The notes beneath the pieces are model-generated. The model saw nothing but the letters and a program-made list of their open reading frames with translations. It did not search any database and was not told where the DNA came from. The translations under genes were made by a program, and so were the position numbers. From Pseudomonas sp. PSKL.D1 (GTDB taxonomy: Bacteria > Pseudomonadota > Gammaproteobacteria > Pseudomonadales > Pseudomonadaceae), in the NCBI RefSeq assembly GCF_028898945.1, contig NZ_CP118607.1:744001-808000 (forward strand): DNA of 64,000 nt, written 5' to 3'. The first letter of the stretch is position 1, and each line of letters begins with the position of its first letter. Positions 26,150 through 43,825 of this stretch are shown here, piece by piece.

Positions 26150-27823
26150 TCAGGCCTTGCCGGAAACCACCATCTTGCGTGCGTGTGCCAGCGACTCCTT
26201 GGTCAGGTCGATACCGCCCAGCATCCGCGCCACTTCCTCTACCCGCTCGCGTTTGCCCAGGCTGGCCACGGCGGTGTGGGTAGTGTCGCTGTTGCGCACC
26301 TTGTGCACGAACAGGTGGTGATGCCCCTGTGCTGCCACCTGCGGCAGGTGCGTCACGGTCAGCACTTGGCCACGCTCGCCCAGGCGGCGTAGCAACTGGC
26401 CGACGATCTCGGCCGTCGGGCCGCCGATGCCCACGTCGACTTCGTCGAACACCAGGGTTGGAATGCGTGAGGTTTGCGCGGTGATCACCTGAATCGCCAG
26501 GCTGATGCGCGAAAGCTCGCCGCCCGAAGCCACTTTGGCCAGGCCTTTGAGGGGCTGGCCCGGGTTTGCGCTGACCAGTAGTTCGATCTGCTCCAGGCCG
26601 TGAGGTGAGAGTTCGCGGCCTTCGTTTGGCGTCAGCTCGATGCAGAAGCGGCCGCCGGGCATGCCCAGGCGCTGGATTTCCTGCTCCACGGCGAGTGCCA
26701 GTTGGTGGGCAGCCTGTTGTCGCAGGGCGCTCAGCTCTGTCGCCTTCTCTTGATAATGCTGGGCGTAAGCCCGCAGTTCCTCGCCGAGTCGTTCAAGTGA
26801 CTCGTCGCTGGCATTCAAGCTTTCGATTTCTTCCATCAGTTGCTGCTGCAGGTGCGGCAACTCGGTGGGGTGGATGCGGTGTTTGCGCGCCAGTGTATAG
26901 ATAGTGTCGAGCCGTTCCTCCAGAGCCTGCAGGCGCATGGGGTCGGCGTCGAAGTTGTCGAGGAAGCGGTTGAGCTCGCCCATGGCTTCCTCAACCTGAA
27001 TCTGCGCACTGGCAATCAGGTTGGCCGCCTCATCGAGTGCTTTGGGGGCATTGCTGGTTGCGCCCAGGCGATTAAGGCTGGAGGTAAGCGCGCTGAGTAC
27101 GTTGCCCGAGTCGCTCTCGCTGCACTGGTCGATCACCTGCCGACAAATGCCGAACAACGCTTCGGCGCTGGTCAGGTTCTTGTGCTCCTGCTCCAGGTGC
27201 TCCAGTTCGTTTTCAACCAGGCCCAGGTTGTCGAGCTCTTCCAGCTGGTAGCTGAGCAGTTGATGGCGGGCGCGTTGCTCGTCGCCCGAATTGGTCAGGC
27301 GCTCGATTTCCAGGTGGGTCTGGTTCCAGCGCTTGGCGGCCAACTGAACCTGTCGGGCCAGGTCGATGGCGCCGGCGTACTCGTCTACCAGGCGGCGATG
27401 GGTGTCGGTCTTGAGCAGCGACTGGTGTTCGTGCTGGCTGTGAATGTCGATCAGCAGCTCGCCAAGTGCCTTCAAGTCGCCGAGCGGGCAGGGCGTGCCA
27501 TTGATGTAGCCGCGGCTGCGCCCTTCAGCGGTAATCACCCGGCGCAGGATGCACGGGCCTTCGCTTTCCAGGTCGCGTTCGGCCAGCCAGGTACGTGCCT
27601 CGGGGATGTCCACCAGGTCGAATGTGGCGAGGATGTCTGCCTTGTCGGTGCCTGGGCGTACCACGCCACTGTCGGCACGGTCGCCCAGGGTCAGGCCGAG
27701 CGCGTCGAGCATGATCGATTTGCCCGCGCCGGTCTCGCCGGTGATGACGGACATGCCGCGGTCAATTTCGAGGTCGAGGTGCTCGACGATGGCGTAGTTG
27801 TGAATGGACAGGTGCACCAGCAT
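26150..27823 (-). CDS. recN: DNA repair protein RecN
   Basis: 557 residues, SMC-like ATPase acting in double-strand-break repair. Walker A GETGAGKS near residue 32, long coiled-coil arms in the middle (about 150-370), and the ABC signature/Walker B region (ASGGELSRISLAIQ, LVFDEVDVGIGG). An SOS box lies 25 bp before the start. Confidence 0.96.
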   Translation of the reverse strand: MLVHLSIHNYAIVEHLDLEIDRGMSVITGETGAGKSIMLDALGLTLGDRADSGVVRPGTDKADILATFDLVDIPEARTWLAERDLESEGPCILRRVITAEGRSRGYINGTPCPLGDLKALGELLIDIHSQHEHQSLLKTDTHRRLVDEYAGAIDLARQVQLAAKRWNQTHLEIERLTNSGDEQRARHQLLSYQLEELDNLGLVENELEHLEQEHKNLTSAEALFGICRQVIDQCSESDSGNVLSALTSSLNRLGATSNAPKALDEAANLIASAQIQVEEAMGELNRFLDNFDADPMRLQALEERLDTIYTLARKHRIHPTELPHLQQQLMEEIESLNASDESLERLGEELRAYAQHYQEKATELSALRQQAAHQLALAVEQEIQRLGMPGGRFCIELTPNEGRELSPHGLEQIELLVSANPGQPLKGLAKVASGGELSRISLAIQVITAQTSRIPTLVFDEVDVGIGGPTAEIVGQLLRRLGERGQVLTVTHLPQVAAQGHHHLFVHKVRNSDTTHTAVASLGKRERVEEVARMLGGIDLTKESLAHARKMVVSGKA

Positions 27824-27847
27824 GAGGGCGGCTCCCGAAGCTCAAGT

Positions 27848-27863
27848 CTGGTTATTTATACAG
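27848..27863 (-). promoter_or_regulatory. LexA (SOS) box of recN
   Basis: On the minus strand CTGTATAAATAACCAG, one mismatch from CTGT-N8-ACAG, 25 bp upstream of recN. recN is a classical SOS gene. Confidence 0.8.
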
Positions 27864-28014
27864 TACTTTTTTCTGGCCTGCCAATGCCTCATCAAACAAT
27901 TCGTAACCCGGCTGAAAACCACCTTGCCCCTTGAACCCTGTTTTTCCGGCCCCATATAGCCGGCAGACACGGCGAGCTTTGCTCGTACAACAGAAATTGC
28001 GCAGGAGAGTACCC

Positions 28015-28569
28015 ATGGCTGACGAACAGCTGAACGAGAAAGACCTTAACGCCGAAGAGGCTGGTGCAGCGACTGTCGATGCCCGCGTCCAGGAACTAGA
28101 GGAGCAGCTGGCCGCCGCCAAGGATCAGTCCCTGCGTGCTGTTGCCGACGTGCAGAACATTCGCCGTCGTGCCGAGCAGGATGTAGAGAAGGCGCACAAG
28201 TTCGCGCTGGAAAAATTCTCGGCAGACCTGCTGCCGATCATCGACAGCCTGGAGCTGGCCCTGGCGCACTCCAGTGCCGAGGATGAGAACGTCAAGCAAA
28301 TCCGCGAGGGGGTCGAGCTGACCCTGAAGATGTTCCAGGACACCCTCAAGCGCTACAACCTCGAAGCCATCGATCCGCACGGCCAGCCATTCAATCCTGA
28401 GCACCATCAGGCCATGGCCATGCAGGAAAGCGCCAATGTCGAACCGAACAGCGTGCTGAACGTGTTCCAGAAGGGCTACCTGCTCAATGGCCGCCTGCTG
28501 CGCCCAGCGATGGTTGTGGTGAGCAAGGCGCCGGCCGCGCCGCAACCTTCGATCGATGAGAAGGCTTGA
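28015..28569 (+). CDS. grpE: Nucleotide-exchange factor GrpE
   Basis: 184 residues from the ATG at 28015, with AGGAG upstream. Acidic N-terminus, a long coiled coil (about 25-100: [20 protein letters not shown], then [16 protein letters not shown]) and the C-terminal beta domain ([28 protein letters not shown]). Releases ADP from DnaK. First of grpE-dnaK-dnaJ. Confidence 0.96.
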   Translation: MADEQLNEKDLNAEEAGAATVDARVQELEEQLAAAKDQSLRAVADVQNIRRRAEQDVEKAHKFALEKFSADLLPIIDSLELALAHSSAEDENVKQIREGVELTLKMFQDTLKRYNLEAIDPHGQPFNPEHHQAMAMQESANVEPNSVLNVFQKGYLLNGRLLRPAMVVVSKAPAAPQPSIDEKA

Positions 28570-28670
28570 AATCCACCGGGGCATCCCCATCTAGGTGTCA
28601 AGCCTTCAAGTATTACCGCAGTTGGCCAAAGTAGTCGCTGCCACCAAATTCAAGTTTCGGGAGAGTTAAC

Positions 28671-30596
28671 ATGGGCAAAATCATCGGTATCGACCTGGGG
28701 ACCACCAACTCGTGCGTCTCCATTCTGGAAAACGGTAACGTCAAGGTCATCGAAAACGCCGAAGGCGCGCGTACCACCCCTTCGATCGTGGCCTATGCCA
28801 ACGACGGCGAAATCCTGGTCGGTCAATCGGCCAAGCGTCAGGCGGTTACCAACCCGCACAACACCCTGTTCGCAGTGAAGCGCCTGATTGGCCGCCGCTT
28901 CGAAGAAGATGTCGTGCAGAAAGACATCAAGCTGGTGCCTTACAAGATCGTCAAGGCAGGCAACGGTGACGCCTGGGTCGAGGCTTCTGGCAAGGAAATG
29001 GCTCCGCCGCAAATCAGCGCCGAAGTCCTGAAAAAAATGAAGAAGACCGCCGAAGACTACCTCGGCGAGCCAGTCACCGAAGCGGTCATCACCGTTCCGG
29101 CCTACTTCAACGACAGCCAGCGTCAGGCTACCAAGGATGCCGGTCGCATCGCTGGCCTGGACGTAAAACGCATCATCAACGAGCCAACCGCTGCTGCACT
29201 GGCTTACGGCATGGACAAGGCCAAGGGCGACCACACTGTCATCGTTTATGACCTGGGTGGCGGTACCTTCGACGTATCCGTGATCGAAATCGCCGAAGTT
29301 GACGGTGAGCACCAGTTCGAAGTGCTGGCTACCAACGGTGACACCTTCCTGGGTGGCGAAGACTTCGACATGCGCTTGATCGACTACCTCGTCGACGAGT
29401 TCAAGAAAGAGTCCGGCATGGACCTGAAGAACGATCCACTGGCCCTGCAGCGCCTGAAAGAAGCCGCTGAAAAAGCCAAGATCGAGCTGTCCTCGGCACA
29501 GTCGACCGACGTCAACCTGCCGTACATCACTGCAGATGCCACCGGTCCTAAGCACCTGAACGTGAAAATCTCCCGCGCCAAGCTGGAGTCGCTGGTCGAA
29601 GACCTGGTCAACCGTACCATCGAGCCTTGCCGCATCGCGCTGAAAGACGCCGGCATCGACGCCAGCAAGATCGACGATGTGATCCTGGTGGGCGGCCAGA
29701 CCCGTATGCCAATGGTCCAGAAAGCCGTTGCCGACTTCTTCGGTAAAGAAGCGCGCAAGGACGTCAACCCGGACGAAGCAGTCGCCATGGGTGCTGCCAT
29801 TCAGGGTGCGGTTCTGGCTGGTGACGTGAAAGACGTTCTGCTGCTCGACGTAAGCCCGCTGACCCTGGGTATCGAAACCATGGGTGGCGTGATGACTGCG
29901 CTGATCGAGAAGAACACCACCATCCCGACCAAGAAGTCGCAGGTGTTCTCGACTGCCGACGACAACCAGGGCGCTGTGACCATTCACGTGCTGCAGGGTG
30001 AGCGTAAGCAGGCTGCGCAGAACAAGTCGCTGGGCAAGTTTGACCTGGCTGACATCCCGCCAGCTCCGCGTGGCGTGCCGCAAATCGAAGTAACCTTCGA
30101 CATCGACGCCAACGGCATTCTGCATGTTGGTGCGAAAGACAAGGCTACCGGCAAGACCCAGTCGATCGTGATCAAGGCCAACTCCGGCCTGTCGGACGAC
30201 GAAATCGAGCGCATGGTGCGTGACGCCGAGGCCAATGCCGAGGAAGACCGCAAGTTCGAAGAGCTGGCCGCTGCCCGTAACCAGGGTGATGCGCTGGTGC
30301 ACTCGACTCGCAAGATGGTCGCTGACGCAGGTGACAAGGTCACTGCTGAAGAGAAAACTGCCATTGAGGCTGCCGTTGTTGCTCTGGAAGCTGCCGTTAA
30401 AGGCGACGACAAGGCTGCCATCGAAGCCAAGGTAGAAGAGCTGTCCAAGGTGTCGGCTCCTGTTGCTCAGAAGATGTACGCCGAGCAGCCACAGCAGGCT
30501 CAGGGTGGTGCTCAGCAGCAGGCCGAACCAGAAGCCAAGCACGATGACGTGGTTGACGCCGAGTTCGAAGAAGTCAAAGGCGACGACAAGAAGTAA
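28671..30596 (+). CDS. dnaK: Hsp70 chaperone DnaK
   Basis: 641 residues. ATPase domain with [13 protein letters not shown], the phosphate-2 loop [11 protein letters not shown] and [14 protein letters not shown]; the [10 protein letters not shown] hinge; substrate-binding domain from about 390; and the conserved C-terminal [10 protein letters not shown] tail. CGGGAGAG precedes the ATG. Works with GrpE and DnaJ encoded on both sides. Confidence 0.98.
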   Translation: MGKIIGIDLGTTNSCVSILENGNVKVIENAEGARTTPSIVAYANDGEILVGQSAKRQAVTNPHNTLFAVKRLIGRRFEEDVVQKDIKLVPYKIVKAGNGDAWVEASGKEMAPPQISAEVLKKMKKTAEDYLGEPVTEAVITVPAYFNDSQRQATKDAGRIAGLDVKRIINEPTAAALAYGMDKAKGDHTVIVYDLGGGTFDVSVIEIAEVDGEHQFEVLATNGDTFLGGEDFDMRLIDYLVDEFKKESGMDLKNDPLALQRLKEAAEKAKIELSSAQSTDVNLPYITADATGPKHLNVKISRAKLESLVEDLVNRTIEPCRIALKDAGIDASKIDDVILVGGQTRMPMVQKAVADFFGKEARKDVNPDEAVAMGAAIQGAVLAGDVKDVLLLDVSPLTLGIETMGGVMTALIEKNTTIPTKKSQVFSTADDNQGAVTIHVLQGERKQAAQNKSLGKFDLADIPPAPRGVPQIEVTFDIDANGILHVGAKDKATGKTQSIVIKANSGLSDDEIERMVRDAEANAEEDRKFEELAAARNQGDALVHSTRKMVADAGDKVTAEEKTAIEAAVVALEAAVKGDDKAAIEAKVEELSKVSAPVAQKMYAEQPQQAQGGAQQQAEPEAKHDDVVDAEFEEVKGDDKK

Positions 30597-30613
30597 TCGT
30601 TGCATGTTGTCGG

Positions 30614-30643
30614 CCAGTTCACCGCCGTTTGGCGGTGAACTGG
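30614..30643. terminator. Hairpin between dnaK and dnaJ
   Basis: ccagttcaccgcc-gttt-ggcggtgaactgg, 13 bp perfect, 17 bp after dnaK, without a T-run. It probably stabilises the dnaK message or reduces read-through into dnaJ. A second smaller dyad (cgcggg...cccgcg) follows near 30657-30677. Confidence 0.6.
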
Positions 30644-30798
30644 TAGGATGTCGCCGCGCGGGGGCTTGCTCCCGCGTTGGTGTGTCTGGAATACGAGAAT
30701 TTTTACAGGATCTGTCAACGCAATGAATGCTGGCAGGTCCTGCGGCACAGCGCGTAGCGCAGAGGTATGCCGAACGCCCTCAAGAGTGCAAATGACCT

Positions 30799-32740
<1,942 letters not shown>

Positions 32741-32749
32741 CCTGCTTTT

Positions 32750-32786
32750 TGTGGGAGCGGCGCCCCGGCGAGGCCGCTCCTACAGG
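32750..32786. repeat. Single REP-like element
   Basis: tgtgggagcggcgccccggc followed by gaggccgctcctacagg, a foldback after dapB that may act as transcript end. Confidence 0.75.
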
Positions 32787-32823
32787 GGGTGTGCGGTGCC
32801 TTAGAGGTCGGTCTGTCGCAATC

Positions 32824-32874
32824 ATGTGTATTAGAGACACATATGCGGTAGACCTAAAACGCACTTTTCTGTAA
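32824..32874 (+). CDS. Possible carA leader peptide (16 aa)
   Basis: ATG to TAA frame reading MCIRDTYAVDLKRTFL, upstream of the carA leader terminator. It contains two Arg and one Tyr. Pseudomonas carA has been described as having a controlled leader, but no strong ribosome site is visible here and the segment may instead be promoter DNA (it overlaps the dyad atgtgt...acacat). Confidence 0.25.
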   Translation: MCIRDTYAVDLKRTFL

Positions 32875-32929
32875 GCTACAGCTTTAGTGTGTCCACTAAA
32901 AGCGCGCAGCGAATTGAATTCAGCACATG

Positions 32930-32968
32930 AAAGCGGGGTGACGTGTCCATACGTCACTCCGCTTTTTT
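32930..32968 (+). terminator. Leader terminator (attenuator) upstream of carA
   Basis: aaagcggggtgacgt / acgtcactccgcttt, a 15-bp stem with one G-U pair followed by TTT, 46 bp before the carA start. An intrinsic terminator inside the leader of a biosynthetic operon implies attenuation by pyrimidine and/or arginine supply. Confidence 0.75.
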
Positions 32969-33013
32969 GCAACCTGCGATCGCCCTTTCATGCTTGATTT
33001 ACGGGAGGTCTTC

Positions 33014-34150
33014 TTGACAAAGCCAGCCATACTCGCCCTTGCCGATGGCAGTATTTTCCGCGGTGAAGCCATTGGTGCCGACGGCCAGACCGTTGGTGAG
33101 GTGGTGTTCAACACTGCTATGACCGGCTACCAGGAAATCCTTACTGATCCTTCCTATTCGCAGCAAATCGTTACCCTGACCTACCCGCACATCGGCAACA
33201 CCGGCACCACGCCGGAAGACGCCGAGTCGAACCGTGTCTGGTCCGCTGGCCTGGTCATTCGCGACCTGCCGCTGCTGGCCAGCAACTGGCGTAACACCCA
33301 GTCGCTGCCTGATTACCTGAAGGCCAACAACGTCGTTGCCATCGCTGGCATCGACACCCGCCGCCTGACCCGTATCCTGCGTGAGAAGGGCGCCCAGAAT
33401 GGTTGCATCCTCGCCGGTGACAACATCAGCGAAGAAGCCGCCATCGCCGCAGCCCGTGCATTCCCGGGTCTGAAGGGCATGGATCTGGCCAAGGTCGTTT
33501 CCACCAAAGAACGCTACGAGTGGCGCTCCAGCGTGTGGGAGCTGAAAACCGACAGCCACCCGACCATCGATGCTGCCGACCTGCCGTACCACGTGGTTGC
33601 GTTCGACTACGGCGTCAAGCTGAACATCCTGCGCATGCTGGTCGCCCGCGGCTGCCGCGTGACCGTGGTGCCTGCCCAGACCCCGGCCAGCGAAGTACTG
33701 GCACTGAATCCGGACGGCGTGTTCCTGTCCAACGGCCCTGGTGATCCCGAGCCTTGCGACTATGCCATTCAGGCCATCAAGGAAATCCTGGAAACCGAGA
33801 TTCCGGTGTTCGGCATCTGCCTCGGTCACCAGCTGCTGGCCCTGGCCTCCGGCGCCAAAACCGTGAAAATGGGCCATGGCCACCACGGTGCCAACCACCC
33901 GGTTCAGGACCTGGACACCGGCGTGGTCATGATCACCAGCCAGAACCACGGCTTTGCCGTTGACGAAGCCACCCTGCCGGGCAATGTCCGCGCCATCCAC
34001 AAGTCGCTGTTCGACGGCACCCTGCAGGGTATCGAGCGCACCGACAAGAGCGCGTTCAGCTTCCAGGGCCACCCTGAAGCGAGCCCAGGCCCGACTGACG
34101 TCGCGCCACTGTTCGATCGTTTCACCGATGCCATGGCCAAGCGCCGCTGA
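33014..34150 (+). CDS. carA: Carbamoyl-phosphate synthase small subunit (glutaminase)
   Basis: 378 residues from a TTG at 33014; GGGAGG at 33004-33009 is correctly placed for it, whereas the ATG at 32990 lies before that ribosome site. Hydrolyses glutamine and channels ammonia to CarB. N-terminal CarA domain ([14 protein letters not shown]), C-terminal class-I glutaminase with the nucleophile in [15 protein letters not shown] and the HPEASPGP His/Glu pair. First enzyme shared by arginine and pyrimidine synthesis. Confidence 0.95.
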   Translation: MTKPAILALADGSIFRGEAIGADGQTVGEVVFNTAMTGYQEILTDPSYSQQIVTLTYPHIGNTGTTPEDAESNRVWSAGLVIRDLPLLASNWRNTQSLPDYLKANNVVAIAGIDTRRLTRILREKGAQNGCILAGDNISEEAAIAAARAFPGLKGMDLAKVVSTKERYEWRSSVWELKTDSHPTIDAADLPYHVVAFDYGVKLNILRMLVARGCRVTVVPAQTPASEVLALNPDGVFLSNGPGDPEPCDYAIQAIKEILETEIPVFGICLGHQLLALASGAKTVKMGHGHHGANHPVQDLDTGVVMITSQNHGFAVDEATLPGNVRAIHKSLFDGTLQGIERTDKSAFSFQGHPEASPGPTDVAPLFDRFTDAMAKRR

Positions 34151-34256
34151 GCATCCTGCATCAAGGCCCCGGGGCGGCTGTTGCCGCGCCCGGAAGCGCC
34201 TGACCCAGATTGTTCAAAGCGGCTTGCCGACTGACCCGCGGATTTGAGTGACAACC

Positions 34257-37474
<3,218 letters not shown>

Positions 37475-37478
<4 letters not shown>

Positions 37479-37957
37479 GTATTACCAAATACCCGATGAC
37501 CGTTCAGGGCGCTCGCGCCCTGGAAGAGGAGCACCTGTTCCTGAGCAAGACCGAGCGCCCGCGCCTGAGCCAGGCGATTGGTGAAGCGCGTGAGCTGGGT
37601 GACCTCAAGGAAAACGCCGAATACCATGCCGCCCGTGAGGAGCAGGGTATGGTTGAGGCGCGTATCCGCGACATCGAAGGCCGCCTGCAGAACTCGGTGG
37701 TGATTGACGTGACGACCATTGCCCATACAGGGAAGGTCATCTTCGGCACCACCGTGGACCTGGAAAACACCGAAACGGGTGATCAGGTGACTTACCAGAT
37801 CGTTGGTGAGGATGAGGCCGACATCAAGAAGGGTAAGCTCTCGGCAGGCGCGCCGATTGCCCGTGCCATCATCGGCAAGGAAGAAGGTGATATTGTCGTC
37901 GTCAAGACGCCTAGTGGCACGGTCGAGTACGAGATTGTCGAAGTCAAGCACATCTGA
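37475..37957 (+). CDS. greA: Transcription elongation factor GreA
   Basis: 160 residues. N-terminal coiled coil with the acidic tip ([19 protein letters not shown]) and a C-terminal FKBP-like domain ([17 protein letters not shown]). Rescues backtracked RNA polymerase. The ATG overlaps the carB stop (ATGA), so it is translationally coupled. Confidence 0.97.
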
Positions 37958-38384
37958 CCGGCGCCTGCGGGCGCCATCCCTTGAAGGGATCCTCTGGCAG
38001 CTGGCCCAGGTGTTCTGGGTTGGCGGCTTGTGGGTGTTCCACGTGGGGCTGGTGCCTGCGCTCAAGGTCAGTGGCCTGGCGCCGCTGCTAGTGCAGGATA
38101 TCGCCGGGCAGATCGACCGCTGGTTGATCGGCGTGGCGTTACTTGGCTTGTTGACCCAGCTGGCTGTGCTGGCGAGGGTGGACGGCCTGGCGGCCTGGTG
38201 GCGGCAGTTTCGTGGCCAGATGCTGTTGCTCGGCTTCGGTGCCTGCGTAGGGTATTACACGTTGCGCTATGGCATTTCTGTAGGCGAGCGGTGGCAGATG
38301 TTCTGCTTCCTGGTGCTGGGCTTCTCCGGCATCGTGCTGGTGGCCCAACCGGTCCCGGTCAGGGCGCGTTCGCCGCGCCACTGA
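37935..38384 (+). CDS. DUF4149-like membrane protein
   Basis: About 149 residues with four hydrophobic segments (LWQLAQVFWVGGLWVFHV, LIGVALLGLLTQLAVLA, QMLLLGFGACVGYYTL, MFCFLVLGFSGIVLVA). Inner-membrane protein of unknown function that commonly follows greA in pseudomonads. There is no in-frame ATG; TTG at 37935 or GTG at 37914, both inside greA, are the possible starts, so the N-terminus is uncertain. Confidence 0.7.
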   Translation: MSKSSTSDRRLRAPSLEGILWQLAQVFWVGGLWVFHVGLVPALKVSGLAPLLVQDIAGQIDRWLIGVALLGLLTQLAVLARVDGLAAWWRQFRGQMLLLGFGACVGYYTLRYGISVGERWQMFCFLVLGFSGIVLVAQPVPVRARSPRH

Positions 38385-38396
38385 CCGGAGCTACCG

Positions 38397-38705
38397 TTAC
38401 TTGTAACGGTGGATGTTGGACAGCTGCTTGTTCGGCTGTGGGTTCTTGCGGTAGATCAGGGCTTTCTTGCCGATGGTCTGCACCAGCTCGGCACGGCCAG
38501 CCTTGCACAGTTCGGCAATGGTTTCGGCGCGTTCTTCGCGGTCTTCCGAGCGAATTTCGACCTTGATCAGTTCATGGTCGACGAGCGCGCGTTCCAGTTC
38601 GGCGATGACGCCTTCATTCAAACCGTTGCCAGCAACGATCAGGACCGGCTTCAGGTCATGACCAATGGACTTGTATTGCTTCTTCTGCTCGTTATTGAGC
38701 GGCAT
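38397..38705 (-). CDS. yhbY: YhbY-family RNA-binding protein (CRM domain)
   Basis: 102 residues from the ATG at 38705. A single CRS1-YhbY domain with HDLKPVLIVAGNGLNEGVI and the IRSEDREER/ETIAELCKAG helices. Binds pre-50S ribosomal particles. Divergent from rlmE, the usual arrangement. Confidence 0.94.
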   Translation of the reverse strand: MPLNNEQKKQYKSIGHDLKPVLIVAGNGLNEGVIAELERALVDHELIKVEIRSEDREERAETIAELCKAGRAELVQTIGKKALIYRKNPQPNKQLSNIHRYK

Positions 38706-38807
38706 AATCTGACCCTTTCCGTCTGATTCTGTAAAATTGACCGGCATTTTACCCGAGGGCCACCGGCTCCGCCCAGTCAATCACGACGCATATCATCGAG
38801 GTGCCCC

Positions 38808-39434
38808 GTGGTACAACGTTCCAAAAGCAGCGCAAACTGGCTGCGAGAGCATTTTAACGATCCTTTTGTGAAGCAGGCGCAGAAGGACGGCTACCGTTCG
38901 CGCGCGAGCTACAAACTGCTGGAGATTCAGGAAAGGGACAAACTGATCCGCCCGGGCATGAGCGTGATCGACCTTGGCGCGGCCCCTGGTGGTTGGTCGC
39001 AGGTGACCAGTCGTCTGATTGGTGGCCAAGGCCGGTTGATTGCCTCCGACATCCTGGAAATGGACTCTATCGCCGATGTGACCTTCATCCAGGGTGACTT
39101 CACCCATGATGAAGTGCTGCAGCGAATTCTCGAGGCGGTCGGTGATTCGCACGTAGACCTTGTGATTTCCGACATGGCCCCCAATATGAGTGGTACGCCC
39201 GCGGTGGACATACCGCGTGCCATGTTCCTCTGCGAGCTGGCCCTCGATCTGGCGTCCCGCGTGCTCAAGCCCGGCGGTGACTTCCTGATCAAGATTTTCC
39301 AGGGCGAAGGTTTTGACGTGTACCTGAAGGACGTGCGCAGCAAGTTCGACAAGGTGCAGATGCGCAAGCCCTCTTCGTCGCGGGACCGTTCCCGCGAGCA
39401 GTACCTGCTTGGCAGGGGTTTCAAGGGGGCATGA
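38808..39434 (+). CDS. rlmE: 23S rRNA 2'-O-methyltransferase RlmE (FtsJ/RrmJ)
   Basis: 208 residues, GTG start. SAM motif [11 protein letters not shown] and the K-D-K-E methyltransferase residues, seen in [30 protein letters not shown]. Modifies U2552 of 23S rRNA. Upstream of ftsH, as in E. coli. Confidence 0.96.
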   Translation: MVQRSKSSANWLREHFNDPFVKQAQKDGYRSRASYKLLEIQERDKLIRPGMSVIDLGAAPGGWSQVTSRLIGGQGRLIASDILEMDSIADVTFIQGDFTHDEVLQRILEAVGDSHVDLVISDMAPNMSGTPAVDIPRAMFLCELALDLASRVLKPGGDFLIKIFQGEGFDVYLKDVRSKFDKVQMRKPSSSRDRSREQYLLGRGFKGA

Positions 39435-39628
39435 AAGGCGTGAAACGGGGTGGCCGATAGTTAATTCCAATCGGCCACTACGTCAGGATCGTCCGAACTT
39501 CGTGTAGTCTAGGTTTCACAAAGGGTTACAGACGGTGCCTGCGGATGCGTGGGTAATGTAGTAAGTTAGGGCGATGAATATCATGCGAGGCACGGCTGCG
39601 TCGTGCGCCGGCCTCAGAGGGTAGCGAA

Positions 39629-41542
<1,914 letters not shown>

Positions 41543-41550
41543 GGGCAGTT

Positions 41551-42402
41551 ATGAGCTCACAGCTGTACCCAACCCGGTTGCCTTGTGGCAACCGGGTTCT
41601 TGATTTATCCCGCACCCATGTCATGGGTATTCTCAACATCACTCCCGATTCCTTCTCAGATGGCGGGCGCTTCAATCAGCGTGATGAAGCGTTGCGTCAC
41701 GCAGAAGCGATGGTGGCGGCTGGCGCTACGCTGATCGACATCGGTGGCGAGTCGACTCGCCCTGGTGCGCGTGCGGTGTCGGTTACCGAAGAGCTGGAGC
41801 GCGTGGCGCCGATGGTGGAAGCCATCAACAGCCGGCTCGATGTGGTGATCTCCGTCGATACCTCCACGCCTGCCGTGATCCGTGAGTCGGCGCGCCTCGG
41901 CGCCGGGCTGATCAACGATGTGCGGGCACTGGAGCGCGATGGCGCTCTGGATGCTGCGGCAGATACCGGGTTGCCTGTGTGCTTGATGCACATGCGCGGC
42001 GAGCCGGGGAACATGCAGGACGATCCGCATTATCAGGATGTGACAGCCGATGTTACGCGCTATCTTGAACAGCGGATGGCTGCATGCGCGGCTGCCGGGA
42101 TCGACGCTGACCGCATCATTCTTGACCCAGGCTTCGGCTTCGCCAAGACCTTGGCGCACAACCTCAGCCTGTTCAAACACATGGAGGCGCTCTATCGCCT
42201 CGGGCGCCCGCTGCTGGTGGGCGTTTCACGCAAAAGCATGATCGGCCTGACGCTGGATCGCCCGGTCGGCGAGCGGCTGTATGGCAGCCTTGCGCTGGCG
42301 GCATTGGCCATGACCAAGGGGGCCAGCATCCTGCGTGTCCATGATGTGGCCGAAACCGTTGATGTGGTGCGCATGATCGCTGCAGTGCAGAACGCCGAAT
42401 AA
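41551..42402 (+). CDS. folP: Dihydropteroate synthase
   Basis: 283 residues; folate pathway and sulfonamide target. Pterin-binding motifs [14 protein letters not shown] and [12 protein letters not shown]-terminal VSRKSMIG. 8 bp after ftsH. The codons for residues 7-16 form a perfect hairpin (41571-41598). Confidence 0.96.
   Translation: MSSQLYPTRLPCGNRVLDLSRTHVMGILNITPDSFSDGGRFNQRDEALRHAEAMVAAGATLIDIGGESTRPGARAVSVTEELERVAPMVEAINSRLDVVISVDTSTPAVIRESARLGAGLINDVRALERDGALDAAADTGLPVCLMHMRGEPGNMQDDPHYQDVTADVTRYLEQRMAACAAAGIDADRIILDPGFGFAKTLAHNLSLFKHMEALYRLGRPLLVGVSRKSMIGLTLDRPVGERLYGSLALAALAMTKGASILRVHDVAETVDVVRMIAAVQNAE
41571..41598 (+). promoter_or_regulatory. Perfect 12-bp hairpin within the first codons of folP
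   Basis: aacccggttgcc-ttgt-ggcaaccgggtt, 20 bases after the folP ATG. It could slow early translation or act on ftsH-folP mRNA; a T-rich stretch follows but is not a full U-run. Confidence 0.6.
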
Positions 42403-42418
42403 GAACACTGGAGTTCCT

Positions 42419-43759
42419 ATGAGCAGAAAATACTTTGGTACCGACGGCATTCGTGGCCGCGTCGGCGAATACCCGATCACGCCGGACTTCATGCTGAAGC
42501 TGGGCTGGGCGGCGGGCATGGCGTTCCGCAAGCAGGGTAACTGCCGCGTACTGGTTGGCAAGGACACGCGTATCTCGGGCTATATGTTCGAATCTGCCCT
42601 TGAGGCCGGCCTTTCTGCCGCCGGGGCGGATGTGATGTTGCTTGGGCCGATGCCAACACCTGCCATTGCTTACCTCACTCGTACCTTCCATGCCGAAGCT
42701 GGCATCGTGATCAGTGCCTCGCACAACCCGCATGATGACAACGGCATCAAGTTTTTCTCGGGGCAGGGCACCAAACTGCCCGATGAAGTCGAGCTGATGA
42801 TCGAAGAGCTGCTGGATCAGCCCATGACGGTGGTCGATTCCAGCAAGCTGGGTAAGGTTTCCCGCATCAATGATGCCGCTGGCCGCTACATTGAGTTCTG
42901 CAAAAGTAGCGTGCCAAGCAGCACCAGCTTCGAAGGCCTCAAACTGGTGGTCGACTGTGCCCACGGTGCAACCTACAAGGTCGCACCCAGTGTGTTCCGC
43001 GAGCTGGGGGCCGATGTAACCGTGCTGCATGCGCAGCCTGATGGCCTGAACATCAACGAAAACTGCGGTTCGACCCATATCGAATCGCTGCAAGCCGCGG
43101 TGCTGATCGGCCATGCCGACCTGGGCATAGCCTTCGACGGCGATGGCGATCGTGTGCTGATGGTTGATCACACTGGCGCCATCGTTGATGGCGACGAATT
43201 GCTCTTCATCATTGCCCGGGACCTGCAGGAGCGGGGCAAGTTGCAAGGCGGCGTGGTAGGCACGCTGATGAGCAACCTTGGGCTTGAACTTGCACTCAAG
43301 GATCTGGATATCCCGTTCGTGCGCGCCAAGGTAGGCGACCGCTACGTCATGGCCGAGTTGCTGGAGCGTGACTGGTTGGTAGGTGGCGAGAACTCGGGGC
43401 ATGTTGTGTGCTGCAACCACACCACTACAGGGGACGCCATCATCGCAGCACTGCAGGTGCTGATGGCGCTCAAGCGCCGCGGTGAAACCCTGGCCCAGGC
43501 CCGTCAAGCCCTGCGTAAGTGCCCGCAAGTGTTGATCAACGTGCGCTTCGCGGGTGGCGGTGTCGACCCTCTTGAGCACCCTGAAGTGAAGGCTGCCAGT
43601 GCCAAGGCAACCGAGGACATGGCTGGTCGTGGGCGTGTGCTGCTGCGCAAGTCCGGTACCGAGCCATTGGTGCGGGTAATGGTGGAAGGCGATGATGAAA
43701 ATCAGGTGCGCACCCACGCCGAAGCCTTGGCCAAGCTGGTCGGCGAAGTTTGTGCCTGA
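42419..43759 (+). CDS. glmM: Phosphoglucosamine mutase
   Basis: 446 residues; converts glucosamine-6-P to glucosamine-1-P for cell-wall precursors. Active-site phosphoserine loop [12 protein letters not shown], metal loop DGDGDRV, sugar loop GGENSGH and phosphate-binding [12 protein letters not shown] are all present. Follows folP. Confidence 0.97.
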   Translation: MSRKYFGTDGIRGRVGEYPITPDFMLKLGWAAGMAFRKQGNCRVLVGKDTRISGYMFESALEAGLSAAGADVMLLGPMPTPAIAYLTRTFHAEAGIVISASHNPHDDNGIKFFSGQGTKLPDEVELMIEELLDQPMTVVDSSKLGKVSRINDAAGRYIEFCKSSVPSSTSFEGLKLVVDCAHGATYKVAPSVFRELGADVTVLHAQPDGLNINENCGSTHIESLQAAVLIGHADLGIAFDGDGDRVLMVDHTGAIVDGDELLFIIARDLQERGKLQGGVVGTLMSNLGLELALKDLDIPFVRAKVGDRYVMAELLERDWLVGGENSGHVVCCNHTTTGDAIIAALQVLMALKRRGETLAQARQALRKCPQVLINVRFAGGGVDPLEHPEVKAASAKATEDMAGRGRVLLRKSGTEPLVRVMVEGDDENQVRTHAEALAKLVGEVCA

Positions 43760-43772
43760 AAGAGGCTTGCCA

Positions 43773-43801
43773 GCGCAGATCGGGTTGGGTAAGATCTGCG
43801 C
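43773..43801. terminator. Hairpin between glmM and tpiA
   Basis: gcgcagatc, 11-nt loop, gatctgcgc, with no T-run; may separate or stabilise the two parts of the transcript. Confidence 0.45.
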
Positions 43802-43825
43802 CCACTTTGACCGTTGAGGTAAAGC

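Noticed and set aside
30614..30643. Hairpin after dnaK considered as a full intrinsic terminator
   Set aside because: It lacks a U-run, so it is listed only as a hairpin with probable mRNA-end function.
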